From contig CAWDZA010000015.1 in NCBI GenBank assembly GCA_963806635.1, forward strand, positions 186,001 to 250,000: a DNA stretch of 64,000 bases, in the 5' to 3' direction. Origin of the DNA: CAVVEQ01 sp963806635. GTDB lineage: Bacteria > Chloroflexota > Anaerolineae > Anaerolineales > Anaerolineaceae. A program made the position numbers and the translations under genes. Shown here piece after piece: positions 8,586-18,642 of the stretch; the first letter of the stretch is position 1, and the number at the start of each line of letters is the position of its first letter. The notes under the pieces are model-generated. The model was given only the letters and a program-made list of their open reading frames with translations, had not been told where the DNA came from and did no database searches.

Positions 8586-10577
8586 ATGGATTCCAAAAAC
8601 CGCAACCTGGTTCTGGGGATTTTTGCCGTAGTTTGGCTGCTCGTCATCGTCCTGGGATACTACGCCATCCATAAACCATTTACGCCTGAACTGGCTGGGA
8701 CCCTGGCGCAGGCGGTCTGGCGGGTATCCCTGGCTTTTCTGATCGTAGCCATTGCCGGCGGAATTGGCGCAAGATTGATCACCCTGGAGGGGCACCATCC
8801 GATGGCGGTTCTCAGCCTTCAATCGGGCTTGGGATTGGGGCTGTTGGCACTGGGGATGATGCTGATCGGTCTGGTTGGCGGCTTTCACCCGCTTGTTTTT
8901 GCCATTCTTTTGGTGGCACTGGTACTCCTTTTCCGCAGAAAAATCCTGGAATGGCTGAAATTGTGGGGCGGGATTCATTCGTTCTGGAAGGAAAGCAGCC
9001 GGTTCTGGAAAGTGTGCGGCGGGCTGTCAGTTGCCATCCTTGCTTTCGGATTGATGACCGCGCTTGCACCTCCGGTTAAATACGACGCGATGATGTACCA
9101 CCTGACCATGCCCCAGGCTTATTTGCAAAGCGGCAGCTTCGATTACCTGCCCTGGATCGCGATGTCTGGCATGCCGCAGGCGACCGAAATGCTTTACACC
9201 CTGGCGATGGGCCTGGGTGGACCTACAGGTGCAACCGTTTTGGGCTGGTTTTTTGCTTTACTTGCCCTTCTTGGTTTGGCGGGGTTTGTGCGCACCCGTT
9301 TGGATAATCCTGCCGGATGGGTGGCTCCGATCAGCTTGCTGGCGGGCTATACCTTCGCCATTTCCATGGCCTGGGGATATGTGGATTGGCTTGGGTTGTT
9401 TTTCGGATTAGGCGCAATCGTCTGCATGGACAATTGGAGAATTTCCGGCAAGCGCCGGTCGCTCTTTTTCGCAGGTCTTTTTGCCGGGTTCGCTTTTTCA
9501 ACGAAATACACCGCTGGGTTTTTATCAATCGCACTATTCGGTGCATTCTGCTGGCATTGCTACAAACGCCGCGAGTCGTTTTTTTCTGGTGTTTTCATCC
9601 TCGCAGGCGCAGCCATCCTGGCCGCTTTCCCCTGGCTGGCAAGAAATTGGGTCAACACCGGCAACCCGGTCTACCCCTTCTTCTTCCCGGGCGGGGCGAT
9701 GGATGCGGTGCGCATTGGGGTCTACCAGGGCTTACCGCCCTGGGGTGATTGGCGCGACCTTTTCCTGCTGCCTTTCCGGGCGACAGTCTTTGGCAGCGAG
9801 ACAACTGAGGGCTACAGCGTCTCCGCTGGACCACTTCTGCTGGGGCTGGGTGCGCTTTCCTGGATCGGCTACCGGAAATTGAACAACGATCAAAAGGACT
9901 CCCTGGAAAACGCAGCCTGGATCGGGCTCCTTGGGTTGGGGTTGTGGGCAGCTGGCAACCAGCTCAGCGGATACCTGATCCAAACCCGCATGTATTTTTC
10001 CATATTCCCGGCATTTGCCATTCTGGCAGGGTTTGGTTTCTACGGTGCCAGCCGAATTGAGCTGCCCGCCTTGCGGGTGGGAAGGTTGCTCCAGGTCTTG
10101 ATAATTTTGGTGCTGGGGTTAAACACACTTGAGGTATTCCTGGCCTTCAACCGGGCGGGGGCGCTCCCGCTGCTTGGGGGGGCGCAAACCGAAAAGCAAT
10201 ACCAGGAAAACGCCCTTGGTTGGTTCAGCCCGGCGATGGATTCGATCCGCACGCTTCCAGACGGTCAGAAAGCACTTTTGCTTTACGAGCCGCGCGGGCT
10301 GCTTTGCCTGCCCAAGTGCGATCCGGACGAGATCCTGGATCGCTGGAAACATGACCTGGCAATGCTAAAAGACCCGCAATCCATCCTGGCATCCTGGCGG
10401 CATCAGGGTTTCACCGTTATCCTTTACAATAAGGCGGGTGTGGATTTCCTGCGTGAAAATCCAGACCCTCACCATCCCATCGCTGAACTGGATCAATTGG
10501 ACACGCTGCTTGCCTCACTGCCATTGATCCAGGATTTTGGCGGCGCTTATCGATTGTACGCAATACCCCAACAATAA
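8586..10577 (+). CDS. GT-C fold polytopic glycosyltransferase, GT39/ArnT-like
   Basis: An integral membrane protein of about 663 residues with ten or more hydrophobic helices and a soluble C-terminal domain. The first periplasmic loop has KYDAMMYHLTMPQAYL, the DxxxYHL pattern of dolichyl- or polyprenyl-phosphate-sugar-dependent GT-C enzymes. Likely transfers a sugar from a lipid carrier to a surface glycan or lipid. The start at 8586 (MDSKNRN) is chosen over 8565 because a TATAAT at 8560-8565 would place transcription start downstream of the first ATG. It ends 12 bp before the DUF853 ATPase. Confidence 0.85.
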   Translation: MDSKNRNLVLGIFAVVWLLVIVLGYYAIHKPFTPELAGTLAQAVWRVSLAFLIVAIAGGIGARLITLEGHHPMAVLSLQSGLGLGLLALGMMLIGLVGGFHPLVFAILLVALVLLFRRKILEWLKLWGGIHSFWKESSRFWKVCGGLSVAILAFGLMTALAPPVKYDAMMYHLTMPQAYLQSGSFDYLPWIAMSGMPQATEMLYTLAMGLGGPTGATVLGWFFALLALLGLAGFVRTRLDNPAGWVAPISLLAGYTFAISMAWGYVDWLGLFFGLGAIVCMDNWRISGKRRSLFFAGLFAGFAFSTKYTAGFLSIALFGAFCWHCYKRRESFFSGVFILAGAAILAAFPWLARNWVNTGNPVYPFFFPGGAMDAVRIGVYQGLPPWGDWRDLFLLPFRATVFGSETTEGYSVSAGPLLLGLGALSWIGYRKLNNDQKDSLENAAWIGLLGLGLWAAGNQLSGYLIQTRMYFSIFPAFAILAGFGFYGASRIELPALRVGRLLQVLIILVLGLNTLEVFLAFNRAGALPLLGGAQTEKQYQENALGWFSPAMDSIRTLPDGQKALLLYEPRGLLCLPKCDPDEILDRWKHDLAMLKDPQSILASWRHQGFTVILYNKAGVDFLRENPDPHHPIAELDQLDTLLASLPLIQDFGGAYRLYAIPQQ

Positions 10578-10589
10578 TTGGAGGGTTCC

Positions 10590-12960
10590 ATGGCAGATTT
10601 GGAAGGTTTTTTCCTGGGAAAACAATATGACCTGGCGAAGGGAACTGCGCTCGACCAGCCAGTGATCTACGATCCGGCGGACCTGACTACGCATGCCATC
10701 GTCACGGGTATGACAGGTTCGGGCAAGACAGGTCTGTGCATTGCGATGATGGAGGAAGCCGCTCTGAAGGGTATCCCGGCATTGATCGTGGATCCAAAAG
10801 GCGACCTGACCAACCTGCTGCTGCATTTCCCCGATCTGCTGCCTTCGGATTTTGAACCCTGGATCGATCCCGAGATCGCCCGCCGGGCGGGGCAATCCAC
10901 CGTCCAGGCTGGCACAACGGCCGCAGAAAACTGGAAAAAAGGATTGGAAGGTTGGGGACTGGGGAGAGCAAATATCCAAGCGCTGAAATCCGCCGCTGAT
11001 TTCACCATCTATACCCCTGGCTCCTCCTCCGGGGAGTCGGTGAATATCCTCTCCTCGTTTGATGCGCCAGCTCTCCCCTGGGAGGAAAACCGCGAGGTTT
11101 TGCGCGATAAGATCGCCAGCATTGTAACTGCGCTGCTCGGGCTGGTTGGGTTAAAGGATATTGACCCCCTGCGCTCGAAAGAGCATATCTTGCTTTCTTC
11201 GCTGTTGGAGGATGCCTGGAGCAAGGGGCAGGGCCTGGATATGCCCACCCTGATCCTGCAAACCCAAAAACCGCCATTCGACCGTCTGGGGGCATTCCCG
11301 GTGGATTCCTTCTATCCGGAAAAAGAGCGTATGGACCTGGCGATGCTGCTGAATAGCTTCCTGGCGTCACCCTCCTTCGAAACCTGGCAGGAGGGCACAC
11401 CGCTTGATATCGACACTTTGCTTTTCACCAAGGATGGAAAACCCCGCCACAGCGTCTTCTACCTGGCGCACCTTGATGACAACGAACGCATGTTCTTCGT
11501 CACCCTGCTCTTCAGTGCGGTGGAGAGCTGGATGTTCACCCAGCGCGGCACCGGCACATTGCGGGCGATGCTCTATTTTGACGAGATCCTGGGTTATCTG
11601 CCCCCGGTGGCGAATCCCCCTTCACGCCCCGTGTTGCTCGGCTGCTCAAGCAGGCACGCGCTTTTGGAGTTGGGACTGCTTCTGGCCACGCAGAACCCGG
11701 TGGATGTGGATTACAAGGCGCTCTCCAACGCCGGCACCTGGCTGATCGGCCGCCTGCAGACTGACCAGGATAAGCAGCGCCTGCTGGATGGATTGCAGGG
11801 CGCCAGCGGGACCTTCGACCGGATCCGCTGCAGATAAATTAATTTCCGGACTGGGAAAGCGTATCTTTCTGCTGCACAATGTGCATGCCAAAGGACCGGT
11901 GGTAATTACGACGCGTTGGACGCTAAATTTCCTGGCCGGACCGCTTACCCGTACACAGATCCCTGACCTTAATAAGCTGGCCGGGCACACGAAGAGGTCC
12001 GATCAAGCCGCTTCAGCCGCTGCATCCCAGGCAGCAGTTCCGGTGTCTGCTGTGAACAGTTCCCCGGATTCCGGAGATTATTCCGCCCAAAAACCAGTCA
12101 TCCCAACCGGGGTCAATGAATACTTCAAGCCCGCTGCAGGGGATCAGACAGGTGGAGCCTATCAACCCGGCTTGTTGTTGCAGGCACAGGTGCGCTATTT
12201 TTCAAAACAATACGGGGTGAACCAAATCGTTCGTAAAGCATCGGTCCTCAAGTTTGAACCGCAGGGAATGCCTGATTGGCAGGCAAATATCACCAAAGAT
12301 ATGGATGCTTCTCAACTTCTACGCACTCCGCAGGCAGGTCTGAAATTCGCCTCCCTGCCAGGATTTCTGGCTACAAAGAAGAAGATGGATGATCTGCAGA
12401 AGGATTTCATCGATTGGATCTACCGCCAGGGCAGCCTGACCATTTTTGTGAACGAGGATTTAAAGTTGGCCAGCATTCCGGGGGAGACGAAGGAGGCGTT
12501 TATGGCACGTTGCCAGCAGGAATCTGCAAAGGTGGGAGGCGCAGAAGATGTCAAAAAGAAAATGGAACTTGAAAAGAAATCCCTGCCGCTTCGCCAGCGT
12601 ATCCGCGACCAGCAGCTCAAAGTGGAAAAGATGCAGGCACAATCGACCAATCGAAATATTGAAATGGTTGCGAAAGGCGGAGAAGTTCTTTTGAGTTTGT
12701 TTGGGGGAAGGAGGAGGAGCATCTCTTCCAGTGTGTCTCAAGTTCGGATGGCCGGTGACGCTGCGGCGAATTTAAAGGATGCCAAACAGGACCTGGAAAA
12801 TTTGGAGGAGCAGCTACGCGTCCTGGAGCAAAGTTACCAGCCAGGTGCCGCCGAAGGAGTGGCCGATATCTCCGGATTGATCCGCGAGGTGCCCATCTCC
12901 CCCCAGCAAAGGGATATATACATGGAGCTCGCCGGTGTGCTTTGGGAAATAACATCATAA
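10590..12960 (+). CDS. HerA/FtsK-like DUF853 ATPase, with frameshifts
   Basis: A member of the DUF853 (helicase HerA-like) ATPases; the cellular role is not established. Walker A is GMTGSGKTGLC near residue 40, followed by LIVDPKGDLTNLL and Walker B LYFDEILGYLPP. The frame breaks near 11825, and the adjoining frame continues ADKLISGLGKRIFLLHNVH...RWTLNFLAGPLTRTQIP to 12960. A second pair of compensating indels lies at about 11640 and 11680, where the off-frame reads RLLKQARAFGVG, the expected conserved block. The C-terminal half contains a KKMELEKKS-type coiled coil. ATG at 10590 has a GGAGG ribosome-binding site; an upstream TTG at 10578 is less likely. Confidence 0.85.
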
Positions 12961-13066
12961 ATTCGGCGTGTGAGTGGATATTCTTCAGCCTGTGAATTCA
13001 ATTGGGATCCTATCCATGATGAAGTTGTGGAAGGAAGGAACCATCGCTTTTTGATGAGTTGAATCC

Positions 13067-14653
13067 ATGATGGAAGTCGATCGAAAAAGACAAATTTGGA
13101 TCCTGTTGCTCTGCCTGGTGATAGCCGGGTTGATCTTCATCGCTTTTTTCTGGGTGAATCAGCTTTCCTCGGCAAACCTCGCCATGGTCAGCATGTTCGA
13201 GCCGGATGAAGGTGTGCTGATTCCCTATGTCCAACGCATGGTCGCCCCCGCGGAAGGGATCTACCAATCCCTGCACCAGTTCGTTTTCTATGACTATTAC
13301 TTCTACGGTTTCCCCTTTTTTGCACTTTCTGCGCTAATTGCATTACCGCTTCGATTGGCTGGTCTTCTCGATCAGATGCCGCTTTTCATGGCACTTACCA
13401 GGCAATTCATCAGTGTCCTGCCGATGATCCTGGCGGTGCTAATCCTGGTATTCATGCAGGACGGTTTTAAAAGCTACCGCTCACCGGTTCTGCTTGTGTT
13501 TCTGCTCAGCATCCCTGCGGTTGTGCGCAACAACCTGTGGTGGCATCCAGACGGGCTGACAATTCTGTTCGCGGTGCTCACATTATTCTTCTTGAACAGG
13601 GATGATCTTCGTTTTGGAAGAAACTTCCTCCTGGCGGCGTTTTTCACCGGTCTGGCAACTGCGATCAAATTGGTGGGGTTGTATTTTTTCCTGGCTGTCG
13701 GATTAACCCTCGTCCTTGGATTTTTCACAAAGCGCGCTTCGGTAAGGCGTATGATCGGAATGAGTTGCGCTTTTGTGGGCATCATGGTGGTCACGTATAT
13801 TGCCTCCAACCCTTTCATGCTTTCCCACTGGTCGCGGGATACTTACTTGCAGATTTTCCGCCAGCAGACCCTGGTTCTGAGCGAAGGGTATGGGGTGGTT
13901 TATGCCAAAGGGATTACGGCTGCGCTGCCTTCCATACAGGAAAACTATGGCGGCCTGGTTCTATTTGCCATCCCGCTGGGATGCGCGGTGTGGGGAGCGT
14001 TTATAGGAAAACAGCGTCTCCTTCACGCATTGATCCTGGCATGGTTCCTTCCGCTTACCGTCACCGTGTTTTTCTTCTCGCACTTCAAATTCCAGTATTG
14101 GCTGCCGGTAACCCTGCCGGTATTTTCGTGTGTTGGCCTCCTGCTACCGGAGAAGCTTCGGGGAACGCGCTGGTTCAACAAAGAGAATATTCTGCGAACG
14201 GTCCTGCTCGCAATTATGGGCTTTCAATTAGGGCGATTCATTTCCACCGATGCAAATATTTTTGAAGAGCGGATAGGACGCGCGGAGAATAATCCACGGA
14301 TCGCATTCTTTGAAACAGCGTCGTCAAAGCTGGCATCCCTGGATGGGCAGCCTCTGAAGGTCTATTACGATTACCGGCTGTATATGCCCGGTCATTCGGA
14401 TTGGACCGTCACAACCACATTTGATCTGCTAAATTATAGTTACATCCAGGAAAATAAATTTGACGTGCTGTTGCTGCTGAATCAACGCATCAAAGATTAC
14501 ATCAACCCGGCGGTGCAGGGGATTGATCCGGCGGAATTTGCGCTTTCGCAAAAGTTCTATCGGGACGCGGACACCGGGCAAATTGAAGGGTTTAAGCTAC
14601 TATTCCGTGATGACACCGGTTCGATCTTTATTCGCGAAAACCTAAACCAATAA
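13067..14653 (+). CDS. GT-C glycosyltransferase, GT39/GT83-like membrane protein
   Basis: A 528-residue polytopic membrane protein. After the first helix the loop SMFEPDEG provides the acidic Asp-Glu pair seen in GT39/GT83-type enzymes. It is followed by helices such as FLLAAFFTGLATAIKLVGLYFF, where the lysine after ATA is typical, and ends in a soluble tail. It probably uses a polyprenyl-phosphate sugar donor. It lies about 106 bp after the DUF853 gene and converges on recR. Confidence 0.8.
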   Translation: MMEVDRKRQIWILLLCLVIAGLIFIAFFWVNQLSSANLAMVSMFEPDEGVLIPYVQRMVAPAEGIYQSLHQFVFYDYYFYGFPFFALSALIALPLRLAGLLDQMPLFMALTRQFISVLPMILAVLILVFMQDGFKSYRSPVLLVFLLSIPAVVRNNLWWHPDGLTILFAVLTLFFLNRDDLRFGRNFLLAAFFTGLATAIKLVGLYFFLAVGLTLVLGFFTKRASVRRMIGMSCAFVGIMVVTYIASNPFMLSHWSRDTYLQIFRQQTLVLSEGYGVVYAKGITAALPSIQENYGGLVLFAIPLGCAVWGAFIGKQRLLHALILAWFLPLTVTVFFFSHFKFQYWLPVTLPVFSCVGLLLPEKLRGTRWFNKENILRTVLLAIMGFQLGRFISTDANIFEERIGRAENNPRIAFFETASSKLASLDGQPLKVYYDYRLYMPGHSDWTVTTTFDLLNYSYIQENKFDVLLLLNQRIKDYINPAVQGIDPAEFALSQKFYRDADTGQIEGFKLLFRDDTGSIFIRENLNQ

Positions 14654-14712
14654 TAACCTTTTGGTTTGCTGGTTAGCGGATGGTAGCTGTTACCTAAATT
14701 CCAAAAAGATGG

Positions 14713-15321
14713 TCAACTCATCTCCTGCCGCCCGGCGAGGGCGCGTAGAAGCGTGTTCTGATCCGCGTATTCCAGATCTCCGCCCATCGGAAGGCCGCGC
14801 GCCAGGCGGGTGAGGCGAATTTTGAAAGGAGCTAATTGCTGCTTGATATAGAGTGCGGTGGCATCCCCCTCCATGCTCGGGTTGGTCGCCAAAATCACTT
14901 CCAGAACCCCGCCGGTCTTCACCCGCTCGATCAAGGGACGAATGCGCAGGTCATCCGGGCCGATGCCTTCAATGGGCGAAATGACCCCATGCAAAACGTG
15001 ATAGCGCCCGGAAAAACCGCCGGTTTGCTCCAGCACCAGCACATCGATGGGTTCCTCCACTACACACAGCGTGTTTTCCGAGCGTTGCGGATTGGAGCAA
15101 ATCTCGCACATACCCGCGTCTGCCAGGGTGATGTTGAAGCACTGCGGGCAAAGCGCGGTGGCGGATTTCAGCTTCATCAACGCCTCGGCGAGCTGCAGAG
15201 AGATGCCCTCATCCCCGCGCAACAGGTAAAAGGCAAGCCGTGACGCGGTCTTTGGACCGATGCCTGGCAGCCGCTCGAAGGCCGCGATTAAATTCTGGAC
15301 GGGTTCAGGCAGAATTGCCAT
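14713..15321 (-). CDS. recR: Recombination mediator protein RecR
   Basis: RecR acts with RecF and RecO to load RecA at gaps. The 202-residue protein has the helix-hairpin-helix LPGIGPKTASRLAFYLL, a four-cysteine zinc finger (CPQCFNITLADAGMCEIC) and a Toprim domain with VVEEPIDVLVLE and ATNPSMEGDATALYI. Complete and in the conserved order dnaX-ybaB-recR, with 9 bp to ybaB. Confidence 0.98.
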   Translation of the reverse strand: MAILPEPVQNLIAAFERLPGIGPKTASRLAFYLLRGDEGISLQLAEALMKLKSATALCPQCFNITLADAGMCEICSNPQRSENTLCVVEEPIDVLVLEQTGGFSGRYHVLHGVISPIEGIGPDDLRIRPLIERVKTGGVLEVILATNPSMEGDATALYIKQQLAPFKIRLTRLARGLPMGGDLEYADQNTLLRALAGRQEMS

Positions 15322-15330
15322 GAGATTTTC

Positions 15331-15666
15331 TTAAAATCCCAATCCACCCAAGCCGCCAGCGAGAGGACCCAGCTTTTCGGCAGCCATCGCCCGGGATTGA
15401 TCCAACCCGAGGTTTACCGCGCTGAGGATCAGGTCCTGAAGCATTTCTGCATCAGCACCGGTCAATAATTCTGGATCGATGAATACCGTAGTGAGCTTCT
15501 GGTCGCCGGTGACGGTCACTTTCACCGCGCCTCCGCCCACGCTGGCGGTGGTTGTCTCCACAGCCAACTGCTCCTGGGCAGCTTCCATTTGCTCCTGCAA
15601 CTTCTTCAATTGTCCCATCATTCCCATGCCACCCCCCCCTTGGGGGCGATTGAATCCCTTCGACAT
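15331..15666 (-). CDS. YbaB/EbfC family nucleoid-associated protein
   Basis: A 111-residue DNA-binding protein of the YbaB/EbfC family. It has a Gly/Met-rich N-terminus (GGGMGMMGQLKKLQEQM), a long helix, a beta region VKVTVTGDQKLTTVFIDPELL and a C-terminal helix. Lies between dnaX and recR, the normal context. Its start is 5 bp after the dnaX stop. Confidence 0.96.
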   Translation of the reverse strand: MSKGFNRPQGGGGMGMMGQLKKLQEQMEAAQEQLAVETTTASVGGGAVKVTVTGDQKLTTVFIDPELLTGADAEMLQDLILSAVNLGLDQSRAMAAEKLGPLAGGLGGLGF

Positions 15667-15670
15667 GCCT

Positions 15671-17290
15671 CTACTCCTTGTGAATGATTTTGCCGCCAGC
15701 GTTCACCGCCGCGGATACGATCCCGTCCGGCTCGGCACCCATGTCCTGGGGCATGTTGGCGGCTTTGGCACTGACAACTGTGCACTTAATTTGGATATCC
15801 AAACCAGTAACCTCGCGGATGGCATCCTGGGTGGCGGTGATATTATCTCCGGTCTCCATTTTGGAACGCAATAGATCGCCATCGAAGCCAAGCACCAGGA
15901 CGCCATCCTGAATGCGGCGCACTTTGCAGGAATTCAACAGGGCTTCCGTCTGCGGGCGCTGACGTTTTACCGAAGAACGGATCTTATCCCACTGCCGCAG
16001 AATATCTTCGGATTGACCAGAAGACGGTTCGGGATGCGACGCAGGGTTTACAGTTTGAACAGGTTTGCCCGGAGTGGGTTTTTCGACCAGCGGTACCGCA
16101 GCGACCTGTTTGGGTTGTGAAGAGAAACTCGGTTGTGGTGTTTTGGAAAGTGAAGGATTATCCTTTTTATAGGATGGGATGGTCGCCTGAACGGGGGTCT
16201 CGGCAGTTTCGGGAGAAAAGGCAACCGCCTGCGCGAACGCCATCTCCAACGATAAGGAGGGCTGCCAGGCATTCCGGGAATCAGAAGCAGCGATATTGAA
16301 TAAGCGGATGTATTCAACCAGGCTGCGGGAATCGGTGCGGCTGCACTGGGTCTGCATGACCTGCTTCTGATCGGGCGAGGCGTCCACCTGCTCCGGGTTA
16401 CCCAATGCGATGAGGAGCAACCCGCGGAAGTGATCGACGAGCTGGCGGGCGAACTGGCGGGGATCGGTGCCGCCATCCAGTGCAGCGTGTAAGGATTCCA
16501 AACCCACCCCGGCGTTTTTATCGATCACTGCCGCGGCTAGGTCGATCACGGACTGGCTGGCGGAAGTCCCAAGCAGTTCCTGGGCGCTTGCCAAATCTAC
16601 AGCTTCGCCGGTGGAAGTGAGTTGATCCAGAAGCGAGATGGCATCCCTCAGGCTGCCGGTTGCCTGGCGGGCGATGAGCACCAGGGCGTCATTACTTACC
16701 TGCAAGTTTTCGTTCTGGACGATCTTTTCCAGCTGAACGACGATGTGGTTGACCGGGATGCGGCGGAACTCAAAGCGCTGACAGCGGGAGAGCACCGTGG
16801 CTGGGATCTTATGGAGCTCTGTGGTCGCCAGGATGAAAACCGAGTGGGCGGGGGGCTCCTCAAGCGTTTTCAACAACGCGTTGAACGCCGCGGTGGAAAG
16901 CATGTGCACTTCGTCGATGATATAGACCTTGTATTTCCCCTGGCTGGGGGAGAGGCCGATCTTTTCCCGCATTTTGCGGACATCCTCGACGCTGGTGTTG
17001 GATGCTGCATCGATTTCGATGAGATCGATATAGGCGTTCTCATTCACCGCCAGGCAGTGGGCGCATTTGTCGCAGGGACGATCGGCAGGGTCTTCGGATA
17101 GACAATTGAAAGACTTGGCCAGCAATCGGGCGGTGGTGGTCTTTCCGGTTCCGCGCGGACCGGAAAAAAGATAGGCGTGGCGAAGTTTACCCAGCCGGAT
17201 GGAGTTCTTCAGGGTTTGGACGATCGGATCCTGACCGACCACCTCCTCCCAAAGATGCGGGCGCCATTTTCGGTAGAGAGCTTGTGTCAT
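15671..17290 (-). CDS. dnaX: DNA polymerase III subunit gamma/tau
   Basis: Clamp-loader ATPase of the replicative polymerase. The 539-residue protein has Walker A GPRGTGKTTTARLLAKS, a zinc module with four cysteines (CLSEDPADRPCDKCAHC), Walker B IDEVHML, the sensor-1 region ILATTELHKIP and SRC arginine finger (LSRCQRFEF). A proline-rich linker leads to a C-terminal DUF-like domain (LRQWDKIRSSVKRQRPQTEALL) for binding the polymerase. Heads the dnaX-ybaB-recR operon. Confidence 0.98.
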   Translation of the reverse strand: MTQALYRKWRPHLWEEVVGQDPIVQTLKNSIRLGKLRHAYLFSGPRGTGKTTTARLLAKSFNCLSEDPADRPCDKCAHCLAVNENAYIDLIEIDAASNTSVEDVRKMREKIGLSPSQGKYKVYIIDEVHMLSTAAFNALLKTLEEPPAHSVFILATTELHKIPATVLSRCQRFEFRRIPVNHIVVQLEKIVQNENLQVSNDALVLIARQATGSLRDAISLLDQLTSTGEAVDLASAQELLGTSASQSVIDLAAAVIDKNAGVGLESLHAALDGGTDPRQFARQLVDHFRGLLLIALGNPEQVDASPDQKQVMQTQCSRTDSRSLVEYIRLFNIAASDSRNAWQPSLSLEMAFAQAVAFSPETAETPVQATIPSYKKDNPSLSKTPQPSFSSQPKQVAAVPLVEKPTPGKPVQTVNPASHPEPSSGQSEDILRQWDKIRSSVKRQRPQTEALLNSCKVRRIQDGVLVLGFDGDLLRSKMETGDNITATQDAIREVTGLDIQIKCTVVSAKAANMPQDMGAEPDGIVSAAVNAGGKIIHKE

Positions 17291-17311
17291 GAATGCATTC
17301 CTGGAGATGTT

Positions 17312-17818
17312 TTAGGGGATCGTAAATTCCGCCCGGAGAGTTCCGGCGGGGTCATAAATGCGCGCCTTTTGCCCGGTTTGCCAGGCGGGGGAGGTTCTGC
17401 CCCAGTACAATTCGAGCGCGTTATCCGTGCCGGGACGGGAATAGACGGTGATGGTGGCACCGCCGGTATAAAGTCGAAGATGGGAAGGGAAGGTATAGGA
17501 ACCGGCACTCTCGCTGGATAATTTCCATCCATTCAAGCAAAGCTCGCCATCACCCACCCGCTGAATGGAGACCTGTTCCTCCTGAAGATTCCCCGCGCCG
17601 AAAACGTTGGTGATGCGCACTACTTCCTCGGATTTCGGAGGAATTACCGCGTCACAATCACCGGAGACGATCGTCTGTGGCAGCGACGAAGTTTTGACCG
17701 CGGGCGGGGTTTGCACCGGGTGCGTTTTATCCCATATGAATAGTACGGTGAGGGTTACCAGGGCGGAGATAATAATATTGAGTACAATGAAGGGCAGCGA
17801 CCGCGAGGCTGTTCTCAT
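17312..17818 (-). CDS. Membrane-anchored lamin-tail-domain protein
   Basis: A 168-residue protein with an N-terminal membrane anchor (about residues 9-29) and an external beta-rich domain. The segment VRITNVFGAGNLQEEQVSI...LCLNGWKLSS...YTFPSHLRLYTGGATITVYS follows the lamin tail domain pattern (V.I..V.G.G....E.V.I.N). Such domains in bacteria are surface or wall associated; the role here is unknown. It lies 21 bp upstream of dnaX on the same strand and is divergent from the NYN gene. Confidence 0.75.
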   Translation of the reverse strand: MRTASRSLPFIVLNIIISALVTLTVLFIWDKTHPVQTPPAVKTSSLPQTIVSGDCDAVIPPKSEEVVRITNVFGAGNLQEEQVSIQRVGDGELCLNGWKLSSESAGSYTFPSHLRLYTGGATITVYSRPGTDNALELYWGRTSPAWQTGQKARIYDPAGTLRAEFTIP

Positions 17819-17866
17819 AATTGGATGGGTAAATCATAGCACATTTGAGATTAGTCTGGGAAATCC

Positions 17867-18340
17867 ATGCAATATTTGATCGATGGTCATAACCTGATCC
17901 CTTTCGTCCCTGGATTGAACCTTTCCGATATGGATGATGAGGAAAGGTTGGTAAGCCTGCTGCAGGTGCACGCGCGGGTAAGCCGCAGCAGAATCGAAGT
18001 GTATTTTGATAAAGCACCCGATGGCAGGCAAAGGACGCGCAAGGTGGGAATGATCACGGTTCACTCCATTCGGCCACCCGCCATTGCAGATTCAGCCATC
18101 ATCGACCGGATCAGATCTTTGAAAAAAACTGCCAATGGGTGGAGTGTGGTGAGCCACGACCGGGCGGTGCAGGATGCCTGCCGAAGGTTGGGAGCCCGGA
18201 TCGTTGATAGTCCAGAATTTACCAGGATGCTCCTTGAGAGCATAAGTAAGGAACAGCAGAGAACCAGGGAGCAACCCGAACTTGGTGAAGGAGATGTTGA
18301 AGAATGGCTGAGGCTCTTTAAGGCGGGGAAGGATACCTGA
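17867..18340 (+). CDS. NYN-domain (YacP-like) putative ribonuclease
   Basis: A 157-residue protein of the YacP-like NYN family (PIN-type fold). The N-terminal acidic motif YLIDGHNLIP, the VYFDKAPDG strand and the SHDRAVQDACRRLGARIVDSPEF segment supply conserved aspartates of the active site. The C-terminal tail is charged. Probably an RNA endonuclease acting on tRNA or rRNA; this is family inference. It has a promoter region shared with the lamin-tail gene. Confidence 0.85.
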   Translation: MQYLIDGHNLIPFVPGLNLSDMDDEERLVSLLQVHARVSRSRIEVYFDKAPDGRQRTRKVGMITVHSIRPPAIADSAIIDRIRSLKKTANGWSVVSHDRAVQDACRRLGARIVDSPEFTRMLLESISKEQQRTREQPELGEGDVEEWLRLFKAGKDT

Positions 18341-18408
18341 AAGGCACAAGATTAATCGAACTCTTAATCCCAATTAATGCTATTCTGATAGTTTTTGTAT
18401 ATATTAAT

Positions 18409-18557
18409 GCCAGACACCGAACACTTTATTGGTAGACAAATGGTGTCTGGCCATCAAATGCCCTTGGCGCCCGTCCCCCCCGGGCGTCAATAAAAAGCAG
18501 TTGATGACATTCCCTCCGTGAAGATTGCCAGGCATGTCCCCCCCATGCCTGGCAATC
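18409..18557. repeat. Intergenic block of three inverted repeats
   Basis: Three hairpins lie between the NYN and lipoprotein genes. The first is GCCAGACACC (18409-18418) with GGTGTCTGGC (18442-18451). The second is TTGGCGCCCG (18464-18473) with CGGGCGTCAA (18481-18490). The third is a perfect 14-bp stem at 18523-18536 and 18544-18557. The second and third share the same 7-nt loop, TCCCCCC. The first carries the GGTGTCTGGC motif often seen in REP-like palindromes. The second could also end the NYN transcript. Confidence 0.7.
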
Positions 18558-18642
18558 GCTTTAACCCCAATTGAAGCGACAAAATTGAAAAATCAAAGGG
18601 GAGTACTCCCGCAGGGGGTTGGATTGCAATATAATAAAGGCA

